Assembly: GCF_015207655.1 (NCBI RefSeq)
Contig: NZ_JADEWN010000001.1
Location: 159,303 to 223,302, forward strand
Reading direction: 5' to 3'
DNA length: 64,000 nucleotides
Source: Gloeocapsopsis crepidinum LEGE 06123
GTDB lineage: Bacteria > Cyanobacteriota > Cyanobacteriia > Cyanobacteriales > Chroococcidiopsidaceae
The translations under genes and the position numbers were made by a program. This document shows, piece by piece, positions 28,094 through 37,599 of this stretch (positions within the stretch are counted from its first letter, which is position 1; each line of letters opens with the position of its first letter). The notes under the pieces are model-generated. The model saw nothing but the letters and a program-made list of their open reading frames with translations, searched no databases and was not told where the DNA came from.

Positions 28094-29561
28094 TTTGCTA
28101 GATGCGATCGCTGGTTTGAAAGTGCTTGTGATTGGCGAGGCAATGCTTGATTGTTATCTTCATGGCGCGAGCGATCGCTTGTGCCCAGAAGCACCTGTTC
28201 CGGTTGTGAATGTTACGAATATTGATCGCGTTCCTGGGGGCGCAGCAAATACTGCGGTTAATGTTTATTGTCTTGGTGCTGATGTCACGCTGCTTTCGGT
28301 TGTTGGTGACGACTGGGAAGGGACATTGCTACAACAAGCACTTGTAGAACGTGGTGTGTCTTCAGATAATATTTATACGCAACTCGATAGGCGATCGCTT
28401 AGTAAGCAAAGAGTTGTTGCCTCTTCGCAAATTTTAGTTCGCTTCGATCAAGGTAGTACCGTACCCATTTCAGTAGAAATTGAGCAAAAGCTAATCGCTC
28501 AACTCAATCAATTATTTCCTCAATGCGATGCTGTGATTGTCTCTGACTACGGTTATGGAATTTTGACGCCAAGAGTGATTGAGGCGATCGCTAAACTTCA
28601 GCAGGTCACACCGCGAATTTTGGTTGTTGATTCAAAGCATCTAGCGACATACAAACATGTTGGCGTTACTGCGGTAAAACCTAATTACACTGAAGCAGTG
28701 AAACTACTCGATTTGGAGGCAACAGTTAACGACACTAAAGCTAATCAAATTAGCCCTCACGGACAAAGTCTTTTGAATATCACAGGTGCGGAAATTGTAG
28801 CTGTTACTTTGGATGCTGAAGGAGCGATTGTGTTTGAGAGATCTACTTCAAACGGCTTTGAATTACACCGTACCTGGACTAAAAAAGCAACAAATCATGC
28901 GACAGGTGCTGGTGACACTTTCGTTAGCGCGCTTGCCCTTGCCCTTGCAGCAAATGTTCCAACAAAAGTTGCGGCAGAATTTGCTACGGCTGCGGCTGCA
29001 GTTGTTGTACAAAAAGACGGTACAACAGCTTGTACAGCACAAGAATTAAGGGAAGCGCAGAGAACACCAACGGAAAAATACGTAGGCGATCGCATTCAAC
29101 TTATAAAAATATTAGCTACACACCGTTCTGCTGGGCGTCGTATTGTCTTTACTAATGGCTGTTTTGATATTCTTCATGCCGGACACGTTTCTTATCTTAA
29201 TCAAGCGCGTACCTTAGGAGACATTCTTGTTATCGGCGTCAATTCAGATGCAAGTGTCAGCCGCATTAAAGGATCGACACGTCCAATTAATTCACTCTTT
29301 GATCGCATTCAGGTACTTGCTGGGCTTGGTTGTGTTGATTATCTTGTTTCCTTTGATGAAGATACTCCACTTCATCTTTTACAATCAGTGCGCCCTAATA
29401 TCTATGTCAAAGGTGGCGACTATACCAAAGCTACACTACCAGAAGCACCTTTAGTCGAACAATTGGGAGGTGAGGTACACCTTTTGCCATTTGTAGAAAA
29501 TTGCTCGACAACAAGTATCATTGAGCGCTGTCAATCATTACACAAGGAAGCACAGACATGA
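28083..29561 (+). CDS. hldE: Bifunctional heptose-7-phosphate kinase / heptose-1-phosphate adenylyltransferase HldE
   Basis: The 492-residue enzyme starts at ATG 28083; a longer GTG/ATG frame from 28062 is not needed. The N-terminal PfkB-type kinase (1-320) has VPGGAANTAVNVYCLGA and TGAGDTFVSALALALA. The C-terminal adenylyltransferase (about 340-480) has FTNGCFDILHAGHVSYLNQA and ERCQSL near the end. Together with GmhA and GmhB it makes ADP-D-glycero-beta-D-manno-heptose. No HldD epimerase is in the window, so the D,D form may be the sugar used, or HldD is elsewhere. It overlaps gmhB by 11 bases and the next gene by 4. Confidence 0.95.
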   Translation: MVNDLLDAIAGLKVLVIGEAMLDCYLHGASDRLCPEAPVPVVNVTNIDRVPGGAANTAVNVYCLGADVTLLSVVGDDWEGTLLQQALVERGVSSDNIYTQLDRRSLSKQRVVASSQILVRFDQGSTVPISVEIEQKLIAQLNQLFPQCDAVIVSDYGYGILTPRVIEAIAKLQQVTPRILVVDSKHLATYKHVGVTAVKPNYTEAVKLLDLEATVNDTKANQISPHGQSLLNITGAEIVAVTLDAEGAIVFERSTSNGFELHRTWTKKATNHATGAGDTFVSALALALAANVPTKVAAEFATAAAAVVVQKDGTTACTAQELREAQRTPTEKYVGDRIQLIKILATHRSAGRRIVFTNGCFDILHAGHVSYLNQARTLGDILVIGVNSDASVSRIKGSTRPINSLFDRIQVLAGLGCVDYLVSFDEDTPLHLLQSVRPNIYVKGGDYTKATLPEAPLVEQLGGEVHLLPFVENCSTTSIIERCQSLHKEAQT

Positions 29562-30649
29562 GCGCGATCGCATCTTGGGATTGTGCTGAAAATGTCTTGT
29601 GCATCCGCCTCGATACAATTGGCGATGTATTAATGACAACACCCGCAATCCGCGCGTTAAAAGCATCACATCCTCAGCGGCAAATTACACTTCTAACATC
29701 TTCAGCAGGAGCAACAACAGCATCACTTGTACCTGAAATTGATAACGTTATGGTTTACGATGCTCCGTGGCTAAAAGCAACTGCCCCTCGCAACAACAGC
29801 CGTCTTGAGTACGAAATGGCAGAACACTTGCGGAATTTACAATTTGATGCTGCAGTAATTTTTACAGTGTATAGTCAAAATCCCTTACCATCAGCATTTC
29901 TTTGTTATTTAGCAGATATTCCACTACGACTAGCACACTGTCATGAAAATCCTTATCAGCTACTAACTAATTGGGTTAAAGACCCCGAACCAGAACAATT
30001 TGTGCGTCATGAAGTGCGTCGTCAGTTAGATTTAGTGGCAGATGTTGGGTGTCAGATAGATAACGAAAAGATGTCTTTGCGTGTCTCAGAACAAGCACTG
30101 GATCGCGTGCAAATGATGTTGGAACAACTGGGAATTGAACACCAACCTTGGGTTGTTATTCACCCTGGTGCAACTGCACCATCGCGGCGTTATCCACCAG
30201 CAGGCTTTGCTGAAGTTGCCCGTCGTTTAGTGACAATGGGGATTTCAGTTGTTTTTACTGGTACTGAACCCGAAAGGCAGTTAGTTGAAGAAATTCAAAC
30301 TTGCGCTGATGTGACGACGCGATCGCTTGTTGGGTGTCTTGACTTGGAGGAAATGGCAGCATTAATTGCGATCGCTCCATTATTAATTGCTAATAATACA
30401 GGTCCAGTTCATATTGCGGCTGCGGTTGGGACTCCTGTCGTTGATTTATATGCACTCACAAATCCTCAGCACACCCCTTGGGGCGTTCCTCACCGCGTTC
30501 TGTTTCACGATGTCCCCTGCAAGTACTGTTACAAAAGTGTTTGTCCTGAAGGTCATCACCACTGTCTAGAATTAGTTACACCCAGTTCTGTAGTGATGGC
30601 TGTTTGCGAACTTTTGCAAGAAACCCAAGCTCATCCTATTTTGCTTTAA
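29558..30649 (+). CDS. Glycosyltransferase family 9 (heptosyltransferase-like)
   Basis: The 363-residue GT9 protein has VLCIRLDTIGDVLMTTPAIR (about 12-31), VIHPGATAPSRRYPP (about 200), and IANNTGPVHIAAAVG (about 280), followed by a Cys-rich stretch CKYCYKSVCPEGHHHC near the C-terminus. Same type as the 23088 and 33093 proteins. ATG overlaps the hldE stop (ATGA), so it is translated in the heptose operon. Confidence 0.88.
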   Translation: MSAIASWDCAENVLCIRLDTIGDVLMTTPAIRALKASHPQRQITLLTSSAGATTASLVPEIDNVMVYDAPWLKATAPRNNSRLEYEMAEHLRNLQFDAAVIFTVYSQNPLPSAFLCYLADIPLRLAHCHENPYQLLTNWVKDPEPEQFVRHEVRRQLDLVADVGCQIDNEKMSLRVSEQALDRVQMMLEQLGIEHQPWVVIHPGATAPSRRYPPAGFAEVARRLVTMGISVVFTGTEPERQLVEEIQTCADVTTRSLVGCLDLEEMAALIAIAPLLIANNTGPVHIAAAVGTPVVDLYALTNPQHTPWGVPHRVLFHDVPCKYCYKSVCPEGHHHCLELVTPSSVVMAVCELLQETQAHPILL

Positions 30650-30713
30650 TGCTACGGGGATAACCTCCGCACGGCGCGGCTTCCAGCTCTTTCTGACCTC
30701 TGCCCCCTACTAT

Positions 30714-31535
30714 ATGAGTACGATTGATATCCTTATTCCTACTTATCGTCGTCCAGCTGCCTTGGCTGTTACGCTTACAAGTTTGATTGCTCAGAGTTAT
30801 CGCGATTTTCGGATTATTATTTCTGACCAAACTGAGGAAAGCGATGCTACAGCAACAGGTGAAGTGCAAGCTGTATTAAGAGTACTTCGCGTGCATGGTC
30901 ATGATATCCAAATCCACAAACACTTGCCGCGTCGCGGAATTGCAGAACAACGGCAGTTTCTATTAGAGCAAGCTAACGCACCTTATTCATTATTTATTGA
31001 TGATGACTTGATTCTTGAACCTGATGTTGTTGAAAGAATGCTAGTTGCAATTCAAGAGGAACAATGCGGCTTTGTTGGATGTGCGTTTATTGGCTTAAGC
31101 CATGTCGATCAAATTCATTTTGATGAACACAATATTGATTTTTGGGATTCTTCCGTCCAACCAGAAATCGTGAGGCATCATACTCCTCAATGGGAGCGCT
31201 GGCGGTTGCATAATGGTGCAAATATCTACCACATTCAACAGAAATTAGGCATTACATCAGCAAAGCCCCGTAAATATCGCGTTACTTGGGTTCCGGCTTG
31301 TGTTATGTATGATACTGCTAAGCTTCGCGAGCTTGGTGGATTCAATTTTTGGCACGAACTTCCTCCAGAACATTGTGGCGAAGATGTTTTAGTTCAGTTA
31401 CGTGTCATGGCAATGTATGGAGGCTGTGGTGTTCTTCCTTCCGGTGTTTATCACCAAGAATTGCCAACAACAATTAGCGATCGCCACATTGCAGCAGATA
31501 ATGTGCTGGAGTGGGGTAATATTGCGATTAGTTAA
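30714..31535 (+). CDS. Glycosyltransferase family 2
   Basis: A 273-residue GT-A enzyme. DILIPTYRRPAALAVTLTSL at the start is the nucleotide-sugar binding loop, and SLFIDDDLILEPDVVERML (about 93-111) holds the DDD metal site. WVPACVMYDTAKLRELGGF and the HCGEDVLVQLR Glu-Asp pair (about 220) form the active end. No membrane segment, so it works in the cytoplasm. Last gene of the operon before a strong hairpin terminator. Confidence 0.9.
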   Translation: MSTIDILIPTYRRPAALAVTLTSLIAQSYRDFRIIISDQTEESDATATGEVQAVLRVLRVHGHDIQIHKHLPRRGIAEQRQFLLEQANAPYSLFIDDDLILEPDVVERMLVAIQEEQCGFVGCAFIGLSHVDQIHFDEHNIDFWDSSVQPEIVRHHTPQWERWRLHNGANIYHIQQKLGITSAKPRKYRVTWVPACVMYDTAKLRELGGFNFWHELPPEHCGEDVLVQLRVMAMYGGCGVLPSGVYHQELPTTISDRHIAADNVLEWGNIAIS

Positions 31536-31564
31536 AGGCTTTCTGTGAAGGGAGCAGGGAGGCA

Positions 31565-31600
31565 GAGGAGTAAACTTTTATACTTAAGTTTGACTCCTCT
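31565..31600 (+). terminator. Terminator after the GT2 gene
   Basis: GAGGAGTAAACTT, loop, AAGTTTGACTCCTC (one bulge), then TTTATT. The strong stem might also slow minus-strand transcription from the neighbouring gene. Confidence 0.7.
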
Positions 31601-31608
31601 TTATTGGC

Positions 31609-31881
31609 TTAATATCTAGGTGTAGTGGTAGTTCCTGTCTCGGCTGGATCTCTGTAAGCAACAGTACGTTTCTGCTGACGAAATAGACCAGCTAAGCCGA
31701 TGAGTCCGAGGAGTCCTAGCCATCCCCAATTATCGTTATCTTCTGATTCTTGAACCGTTGTTGTGGTTATATCTGGAGTAGTAGTAGTTGTTGCAGCAGC
31801 AGGTAGCGATAGCGGTAGAACAGCTACACTCATAGCGATTAGGCTTGCCCCGATTGTTTTAGACAAAGAAGAACGTTTCAT
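31609..31881 (-). CDS. WGxxGxxG-domain exported membrane-associated protein
   Basis: A 90-residue protein with a signal peptide (GASLIAMSVAVLPLSLPAAA), a Thr-rich linker (TTTTTPDITTTTVQES) and a second hydrophobic stretch WGWLGLLGLIGLAGLF with the WGxxGxxG repeat, then a basic FRQQKR and short tail. The family sits in the inner membrane or thylakoid; function unknown. It interrupts the glycosyltransferase run on the opposite strand. Confidence 0.85.
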   Translation of the reverse strand: MKRSSLSKTIGASLIAMSVAVLPLSLPAAATTTTTPDITTTTVQESEDNDNWGWLGLLGLIGLAGLFRQQKRTVAYRDPAETGTTTTPRY

Positions 31882-32083
31882 ATTCGAGTCAACTTTTGGG
31901 TGGAGGTACTTTTGGCTGTTTGAGATAATAATTTTGGTTGGTATAGCTAAGTGAAATTAGCTATAAATTGAAGTTATCAATTTTTACAAAAGCCTAAATC
32001 AATCTTCAGTAATAATTCTAGGTTTTTCTTGGATCTAACTGTAGAAGTAAAACAATATTTATAACTGTGGTAGCGAAGATTTT

Positions 32084-33100
32084 GTGATGACAAGCAGTAC
32101 ATTTTGTAACATTCTCTTTATTGAGTTGCTAGGAGGAATCGGTGATATTTTCATTGCACTGAGTGCAATTCAGGCATTAGCGCGATCGCACTCTCAAGCT
32201 CAAATGACGGTTCTAACGTTACCTCCTGGAGGAAAACTATTAGAAAGCGATCCTCTGATTACTCACGTTGTCTATGCAGATCGCAGTAATCCGCGAAAAT
32301 CTGTAGAAACACTACTAGAAAGTCAAAATTTTGACTTGATTGTATCAGATACAAAATACGATGGAATTGAGCAAGTTATTCAACAAAGTGGTGCATTGCA
32401 TTGTGTCACTAACTTGTGGCGAGATCCACCCACAAATCAACTTGTCAGCGATCGCTTTATTGAGATTTTGTTAGCAGAAAAAGTTATTCACAAGCAGGCG
32501 ATCGCTACCGTACGTCTCCAGCTACCTTCATTAAATCAACAACGCGCTCAAGCAGCTTTACGTCACTATCCTCGTCCACTGGTGTTTTTGATCCCTGATG
32601 CCGGAATGTCTATCAAGCGCTGGAGTTCCTTTAACTTTATCACTTTAGGCAAAGCATTAAGACAAGCTTACGGTGCAACTTTGCTGATCCCTGTTGGTGC
32701 CGATGTAGAACAAGCTACAGAAATTGCCGATGGAATTGGTAGTAACGCTCGTATTTTTCCTCATGGTGAACTTGTTGATTTAGCTATAGCGTTGTCTTGT
32801 GCTTCTTTGATTATCGCTGCTGATACGGGTCTTGCACGCATCGCGGCTGCTTTGAACATACCAACAATTACGCTTTTTGGTCCTTCTTGGCACGGACGTT
32901 ATGGACAACCACAGCCACACATTGACTTACAGGGTTATCCTCAGTGTCCTGAACGAAATATGAGCAACTTTACTGAGCAATCTTGCTGGTACAGTGGCGT
33001 TTGTTCACTACAGCAACCTTGGAGGAATTGCGTCGATGACATTTCTCCGCTTGATGTTTTTGCTGCTGCTGAGTCTTTGTTGGGGGTGTGGGGTGAGTGA
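32084..33100 (+). CDS. Glycosyltransferase family 9
   Basis: The 338-residue GT9 protein has ELLGGIGDIFIALSAIQALA (about 13-32), FLIPDAGMSIKRWSSFNFI (about 165-184) and LIIAADTGLARIAAAL (about 243). It is more diverged from the other GT9s in the cluster. Likely a second-tier heptosyl- or other sugar transferase. The last 8 bases overlap the next GT9 gene. Confidence 0.83.
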   Translation: MMTSSTFCNILFIELLGGIGDIFIALSAIQALARSHSQAQMTVLTLPPGGKLLESDPLITHVVYADRSNPRKSVETLLESQNFDLIVSDTKYDGIEQVIQQSGALHCVTNLWRDPPTNQLVSDRFIEILLAEKVIHKQAIATVRLQLPSLNQQRAQAALRHYPRPLVFLIPDAGMSIKRWSSFNFITLGKALRQAYGATLLIPVGADVEQATEIADGIGSNARIFPHGELVDLAIALSCASLIIAADTGLARIAAALNIPTITLFGPSWHGRYGQPQPHIDLQGYPQCPERNMSNFTEQSCWYSGVCSLQQPWRNCVDDISPLDVFAAAESLLGVWGE

Positions 33101-34181
33101 TTCTCTAAAATTACTGAGCGAGTGGAGTAATGTGCGCAATGTTCTTGTGATGCGGCTGGATAATATTGGCGATGTGATTATGACAAGTCCAGCATTACGA
33201 GCAATTAAGGAAAATTTACCTGCGTGTCGTCTAACACTGATGGCAAGTCCAAGTGGAGCGCACGCTGCATTGTTATTACCTTGGATAGATGAAGTGTTTT
33301 CGTGGCAAGCACTATGGCAAGATTTAGGAAGTCTTGATTTTAATCCTCAACGTGAGTGGCAGTTGATTCAAACACTCCGCGATCGCCATTTTGATGCTGC
33401 AATCATTTTCACAAGTTTTAGTCAAAGTCCTCATCCTCCTGCTTTTTTGTGTTATCTAGCAGGTATTTCCTTACGTTTAGGTGAATCAAAACAATATGGA
33501 AACGGCGTGTTAACAACTGAAGCCCCAGCCGCACCAGATCAAGTTCATCAAGTAGAACGTAATTTACGCTTAATTGAAGCAGTTGGGTTTCAAGTACGCG
33601 ATCGCAGTTTGTCAATTCAATTTGATCCGGACGTAGAACAAACTGCATTACAATTGCTAGCTCGACACAGTATAGTTGATCGTCCGTACATCCTGCTTAA
33701 TCCTTGGACAAGTTGTCAATCTCGTAACTACGATTCTTTACGCTTCGCTATTGCTGCAAAACAACTTGCGCAACAAACAGGTATGCCAATTGTTGTGACA
33801 GGCATCCTCAAAGATCGCGATCGCGCTCAATCATTGCTAACGACACTTGAGCCTCATGCCATTGACTTGATTGGTAGCACTACCTTACCTCAGCTGGCAG
33901 CTTTGATTGCTAGTGCTCAACTAGTTTTAACCAACAATACTTCAACAATGCATATTGCTGATGCTACGCGCACTCCCAGTGTGATTATGTTTGCTGGAAC
34001 AGAGTACGAATCGCAATGGCGACCTCGCCATAACTTATCACATCTGCTGCGCCATCCTACTGCTTGTAGTCCTTGTTATGCCTTTAGCTGTCCCTACCAA
34101 CTAGAATGCCTTGATATTCCTCCAGAGGATGTCGTTGCCGCAGGATTAGATTTGTTAGCGTCAGTTCAACAAAGAGCTTAA
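33093..34181 (+). CDS. Glycosyltransferase family 9
   Basis: I start this gene at GTG 33093, overlapping the upstream stop by 8 bases, because a longer frame from 32994 would overlap the neighbour by 107 bases. The 362-residue product has VLVMRLDNIGDVIMTSPALR, a DRPYILLNPW pocket, TNNTSTMHIADATRTPS and a late Cys set (CSPCYAFSCPYQLEC). It resembles the 29558 protein. Four full GT9s plus a fragment suggest repeated heptose addition to one glycan. Confidence 0.83.
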   Translation: MSDSLKLLSEWSNVRNVLVMRLDNIGDVIMTSPALRAIKENLPACRLTLMASPSGAHAALLLPWIDEVFSWQALWQDLGSLDFNPQREWQLIQTLRDRHFDAAIIFTSFSQSPHPPAFLCYLAGISLRLGESKQYGNGVLTTEAPAAPDQVHQVERNLRLIEAVGFQVRDRSLSIQFDPDVEQTALQLLARHSIVDRPYILLNPWTSCQSRNYDSLRFAIAAKQLAQQTGMPIVVTGILKDRDRAQSLLTTLEPHAIDLIGSTTLPQLAALIASAQLVLTNNTSTMHIADATRTPSVIMFAGTEYESQWRPRHNLSHLLRHPTACSPCYAFSCPYQLECLDIPPEDVVAAGLDLLASVQQRA

Positions 34182-34216
34182 GTTAAACTGCAGATGCCCT
34201 GCGAATAAAGTCGGGG

Positions 34217-34311
34217 CTACTCAAACAAAGTTCTGAGTTTTGAGTTTTAAGTTTTGAATTAAAAGAATTTTCTTAACTCAACACTCATAACTCAACATCG
34301 GTGGACTTTGT
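34217..34311. repeat. 95-bp repeat, copy A
   Basis: The block from CTACTCAAACAAAG to GTGGACTTTGT is base-for-base identical to 54229-54323. It starts and ends in halves of the AAGTCCAC/GTGGACTT palindrome and contains (A)CTCA/GAGT low-complexity inside, as though that palindrome had been interrupted. It sits between convergent genes (a GT9 and topA). Confidence 0.8.
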
Positions 34312-34338
34312 GTATCTAGGAGCGAATTCATTTGCCTC

Positions 34339-37044
34339 CTATTTAACCTTTGAACTAGATGCTGTCCTCGTCCTGCTACCAGATTGACTGCGAGTTGTCT
34401 TTTTCTTAGCAGTAGTTGATGACTTTGATGCCGATTTACCATTACTGCTTGTTGAACTACGACGAGTTGATTTTTTACTAGTCGCTTTTGTTGCTAGCAG
34501 TTCGAGTGCGATCGCTAGCGTAATATCTTCTACTGATTTACCTTCGGGTAAGCCGACATTTGTTTTACCATGCTTGACATAAGGACCGTAAGGACCATCG
34601 TAGATATTCACTGCTTCTCCATCATCGGGATGCGAACCTAGCTCTTTTAAAGGTGGCTTAGTCTTACTCCGACCGCCACCGCGTCCTTTTTTAGGTTCTG
34701 ATAGCAATTCTAAAGCTCTTTCCAAAGTCACCGTAAAAACATCATCCCCAGCTTTGAGCGATCGGTAGTCTTTTCCTTCTTTTCCTTGGTCATGTGCTAC
34801 ATACGGACCAAAAGGACCAATAGATGCTTGGATTTTGCCACCTGTTGCGGGGTGAGTTCCCAATAACCGAGGTAAAGACAAAAGCCCAACAGCTTTATCG
34901 AGTGTCAGGTTTTCAATCGTCATTCCTTTAGGAAATGATGCTGTTTTAGGTTTAGGATTCTCTTCAGTAGCGTCTCCCAGTTGAATATAAGGACCGCGAC
35001 TACCAATGAGCACGTAAATTGGTTCTCCTGTTTCAGGATGACGACCTAATTGATCGGGACCTTCAGTTTTTTGCCGCAGCAATACCTCGACTTGCGCGGG
35101 ATCTAAATCTGCAGGATTGACATCTTTGGGAATGGAAGCTGTAACAACACCATCACCATTTTCCACTTCAATGTAAGGACCAAATTTTCCAATACGGACT
35201 TTTGCAGCTAAGTCTTCAAGTTCTACAGTGCGGGCTGTATTTGGATCAATTTGATTTTCGCGTTCTTTTACGAGAGTTTCTAACCCAGAATCGCCCAAAT
35301 AAAATTCTTGCAAGTAAGGTAGCCAGTTCACTTCACCTGTAGCAATATCGTCTAGCGTTTGCTCCATTTTGGAAGTAAAGCTAGTATTGACCAAATCAGG
35401 AAAATGTTTTTCTAGTAATCCTGTGACGGCAAAAGCAGTAAACGTGGGAACTAGTGCATTACTAACAAGTTGAGCATAACCACGGTCAATAATGGTACCG
35501 ATAATACTTGCATAAGTACTCGGACGACCAATTCCTTCACTTTCTAGAGTTTTGACCAATGAGGCTTCAGTATAACGGGCTGGCGGCTGTGTTTCGTGTT
35601 TAATGGCTTCGAGTTTCTTACAATTTGGGCGATCGCCTACTTTGAGATCTGGCAAAATCACTTCTTGATCTTCTAACGCTGCTTCAGGATCGTCAGACCC
35701 TTCGACATAGGCGCGTAAATATCCTGGAAAATCAATGCGCTTACCACTCGAACGAAATCCGGCATCTTCTACCTGTAAATGCATCACAATTTGAGTTTGC
35801 TTCGCATCTGCCATTTGGCTAGCAACAGTACGCTTCCAAATCAAGTCATACACTGCCAGTTCACGACCGCTTAACCCTGTTTCTTGTGGTGTTCTGAATG
35901 TACTTCCTGCCGGACGAATAGCTTCGTGGGCTTCTTGCGCGCCTTTACTTTTAGTTGTGTATTGTCGGGGAGAAGGGCTAAGGTATTGCTTTCCGTAGAG
36001 TTGTTCAACACACGTTCGGGCGGCGGCGATCGCTTGATCTGATAAATGCACCGAATCAGTCCGCATATAGGTAATATACCCTTGCTCGTACAAACTCTGT
36101 GCTGTCCGCATTGTATCCCGTGCTGATAGTCGCAGTTTGCGGTTAGCCTCCTGTTGCAGCGTTGAAGTTGTAAACGGTGGTGCAGGCTTGCGCGTGACTG
36201 GACGTTCTTCTAAGTCTGTAACCTGCCAAGGCTTTCCCTTGAGGCGGTCTTTTAAAGCTTTTGCTTCCGCTTCATTAAGTAAAACAACTTTCCGCCCAGC
36301 AATTAACTTTCCGGTTGCTTCATCAAAATCACTACCATTAGCGACTTTTGTTCCGCCTAGAGTTACCAAACGAGATTCAAAAGCGTTTTTTGATGCAATT
36401 CCAGCAATTTCAGCCTCTAATTCTGCCTTCAAATCCCAATAAGTCGCTTGACGAAAAGCACGACGCTGGCGTTCTTTTTCTACCAACAGCCGCACCGCTA
36501 CTGACTGTACTCGTCCTGCTGATAAACCCCAAGCGATCTTCTTCCACAACAGGGGCGACAGAGTATAACCAACAAGTCGATCTAAAATTCTTCTTGTTTC
36601 TTGAGCGCGTACAAGTTGCTCATCAACATCACGGCAATTTTTCAATGCCTTACGGATTGCATCTTGCGTAATCTCGTGAAATACCATTCGCTTGATTGGC
36701 ACTTTGGGCTTGAGTAGCTGCAATAAATGCCAACTAATACTTTCACCCTCGCGGTCTTCGTCTGTCGCGAGTACCAATTCATCCGCACTTTTGAGCGCTT
36801 CTTTGAGTTGAGACACAACTTTCTTTTTGTCCTTAGGGACGATGTACAACGGTTCAAAGTCAGCGTCCACATTGACACCCAGCTGCGCCCATTTTTCTCC
36901 CTTCACTGCCGCAGGAATATCGCTAGCCGACTGCGGAAGGTCGCGGATATGACCCATAGACGCTTCCACGCGATAACCATTTGGCAAGTAGTTACGAATG
37001 GTACGGGCTTTGGTAGGAGATTCGACAATGACCAGAGTTGACAT
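34339..37044 (-). CDS. topA: DNA topoisomerase I
   Basis: The 901-residue type IA topoisomerase relaxes negative supercoils. TLVIVESPTKARTIRNYL is the Toprim start; the metal Glu/Asp are in ATDEDREGE; GLSAGRVQSVAVRLLVEKE and YITYMRTDSVHLSD (catalytic Tyr near 330) follow. Instead of zinc ribbons the C-terminus has repeats of GxxGPY type (IGKFGPYIEV, IGSRGPYIQLG, IGPFGPYVAHD, DGPYGPYVKHG). A Lys/Ser-rich tail follows. I chose ATG 37044 over an upstream TTG. It is transcribed away from the 37.6-kb genes. Confidence 0.97.
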   Translation of the reverse strand: MSTLVIVESPTKARTIRNYLPNGYRVEASMGHIRDLPQSASDIPAAVKGEKWAQLGVNVDADFEPLYIVPKDKKKVVSQLKEALKSADELVLATDEDREGESISWHLLQLLKPKVPIKRMVFHEITQDAIRKALKNCRDVDEQLVRAQETRRILDRLVGYTLSPLLWKKIAWGLSAGRVQSVAVRLLVEKERQRRAFRQATYWDLKAELEAEIAGIASKNAFESRLVTLGGTKVANGSDFDEATGKLIAGRKVVLLNEAEAKALKDRLKGKPWQVTDLEERPVTRKPAPPFTTSTLQQEANRKLRLSARDTMRTAQSLYEQGYITYMRTDSVHLSDQAIAAARTCVEQLYGKQYLSPSPRQYTTKSKGAQEAHEAIRPAGSTFRTPQETGLSGRELAVYDLIWKRTVASQMADAKQTQIVMHLQVEDAGFRSSGKRIDFPGYLRAYVEGSDDPEAALEDQEVILPDLKVGDRPNCKKLEAIKHETQPPARYTEASLVKTLESEGIGRPSTYASIIGTIIDRGYAQLVSNALVPTFTAFAVTGLLEKHFPDLVNTSFTSKMEQTLDDIATGEVNWLPYLQEFYLGDSGLETLVKERENQIDPNTARTVELEDLAAKVRIGKFGPYIEVENGDGVVTASIPKDVNPADLDPAQVEVLLRQKTEGPDQLGRHPETGEPIYVLIGSRGPYIQLGDATEENPKPKTASFPKGMTIENLTLDKAVGLLSLPRLLGTHPATGGKIQASIGPFGPYVAHDQGKEGKDYRSLKAGDDVFTVTLERALELLSEPKKGRGGGRSKTKPPLKELGSHPDDGEAVNIYDGPYGPYVKHGKTNVGLPEGKSVEDITLAIALELLATKATSKKSTRRSSTSSNGKSASKSSTTAKKKTTRSQSGSRTRTASSSKVK

Positions 37045-37599
37045 GGGTTCTTGCAAATAAAAATAGCAGCTAGGCTAAACAGACAACTTTAAAGAAATTG
37101 CCTCAATTGTCAAGAGGCAGTGTTAGAGGAAAAGGGTAAGAGGGAAGCAACTCCCAATTCAGATTTAAATCTAAATTGTTCTCTTTTAATAGTGGTACCC
37201 CTAGATCTCTACGTTATAACTAACAAATCTACCTTCGACAAAAGTTTCTCAAGCTACATTTCAGCTTAGTGAGAATTTGTCAGCTCCACAAGTACCCTCA
37301 CAAATGTAAAAAATATTACCTAAAAGCTAGGGAAAATTCGTAAAAGTTAAATTGTGGCTTTGCTAGAAGTGATGCTATGGAATTGAGTGTATTGTTCTAA
37401 TTTTAAAACGTCATCATCAAAGAGCTATGCCATGATTAGAACCTCTTGACAAAGATGTTGGGTAGTTTTATGTAGTCTAATACATTACCTTCTAAGGATT
37501 TTTGCGATCGCATACAACAAACCACACAAATAGCAGCACAATTCCTCAGAGGTGTCTATCTTATCTAAAATAAAAACAAATCCATAAAAGGTAGTCTTT
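37045..37599. other. 555-base gap, no gene; candidate promoter near the right end
   Basis: No credible ORF. TTGACA at 37446-37451 and TATGTA at 37469-37474 with a 17-base spacer could be a promoter for the Uma2 gene, with the start near 37481. The remainder is A/T-rich, with no repeat I recognise. A purine-rich stretch lies near 37120-37145. Confidence 0.5.
37446..37474 (+). promoter_or_regulatory. Candidate promoter of the Uma2 gene
   Basis: TTGACA is a perfect -35; TATGTA is a modest -10; spacer is 17. It lies about 125 bases upstream of the ATG at 37600. Confidence 0.35.

Noticed and set aside
31763..31954. Plus-strand ORF opposite the WGxxGxxG gene
   Set aside because: Low-complexity antisense reading of a Thr-rich gene, no ribosome site.
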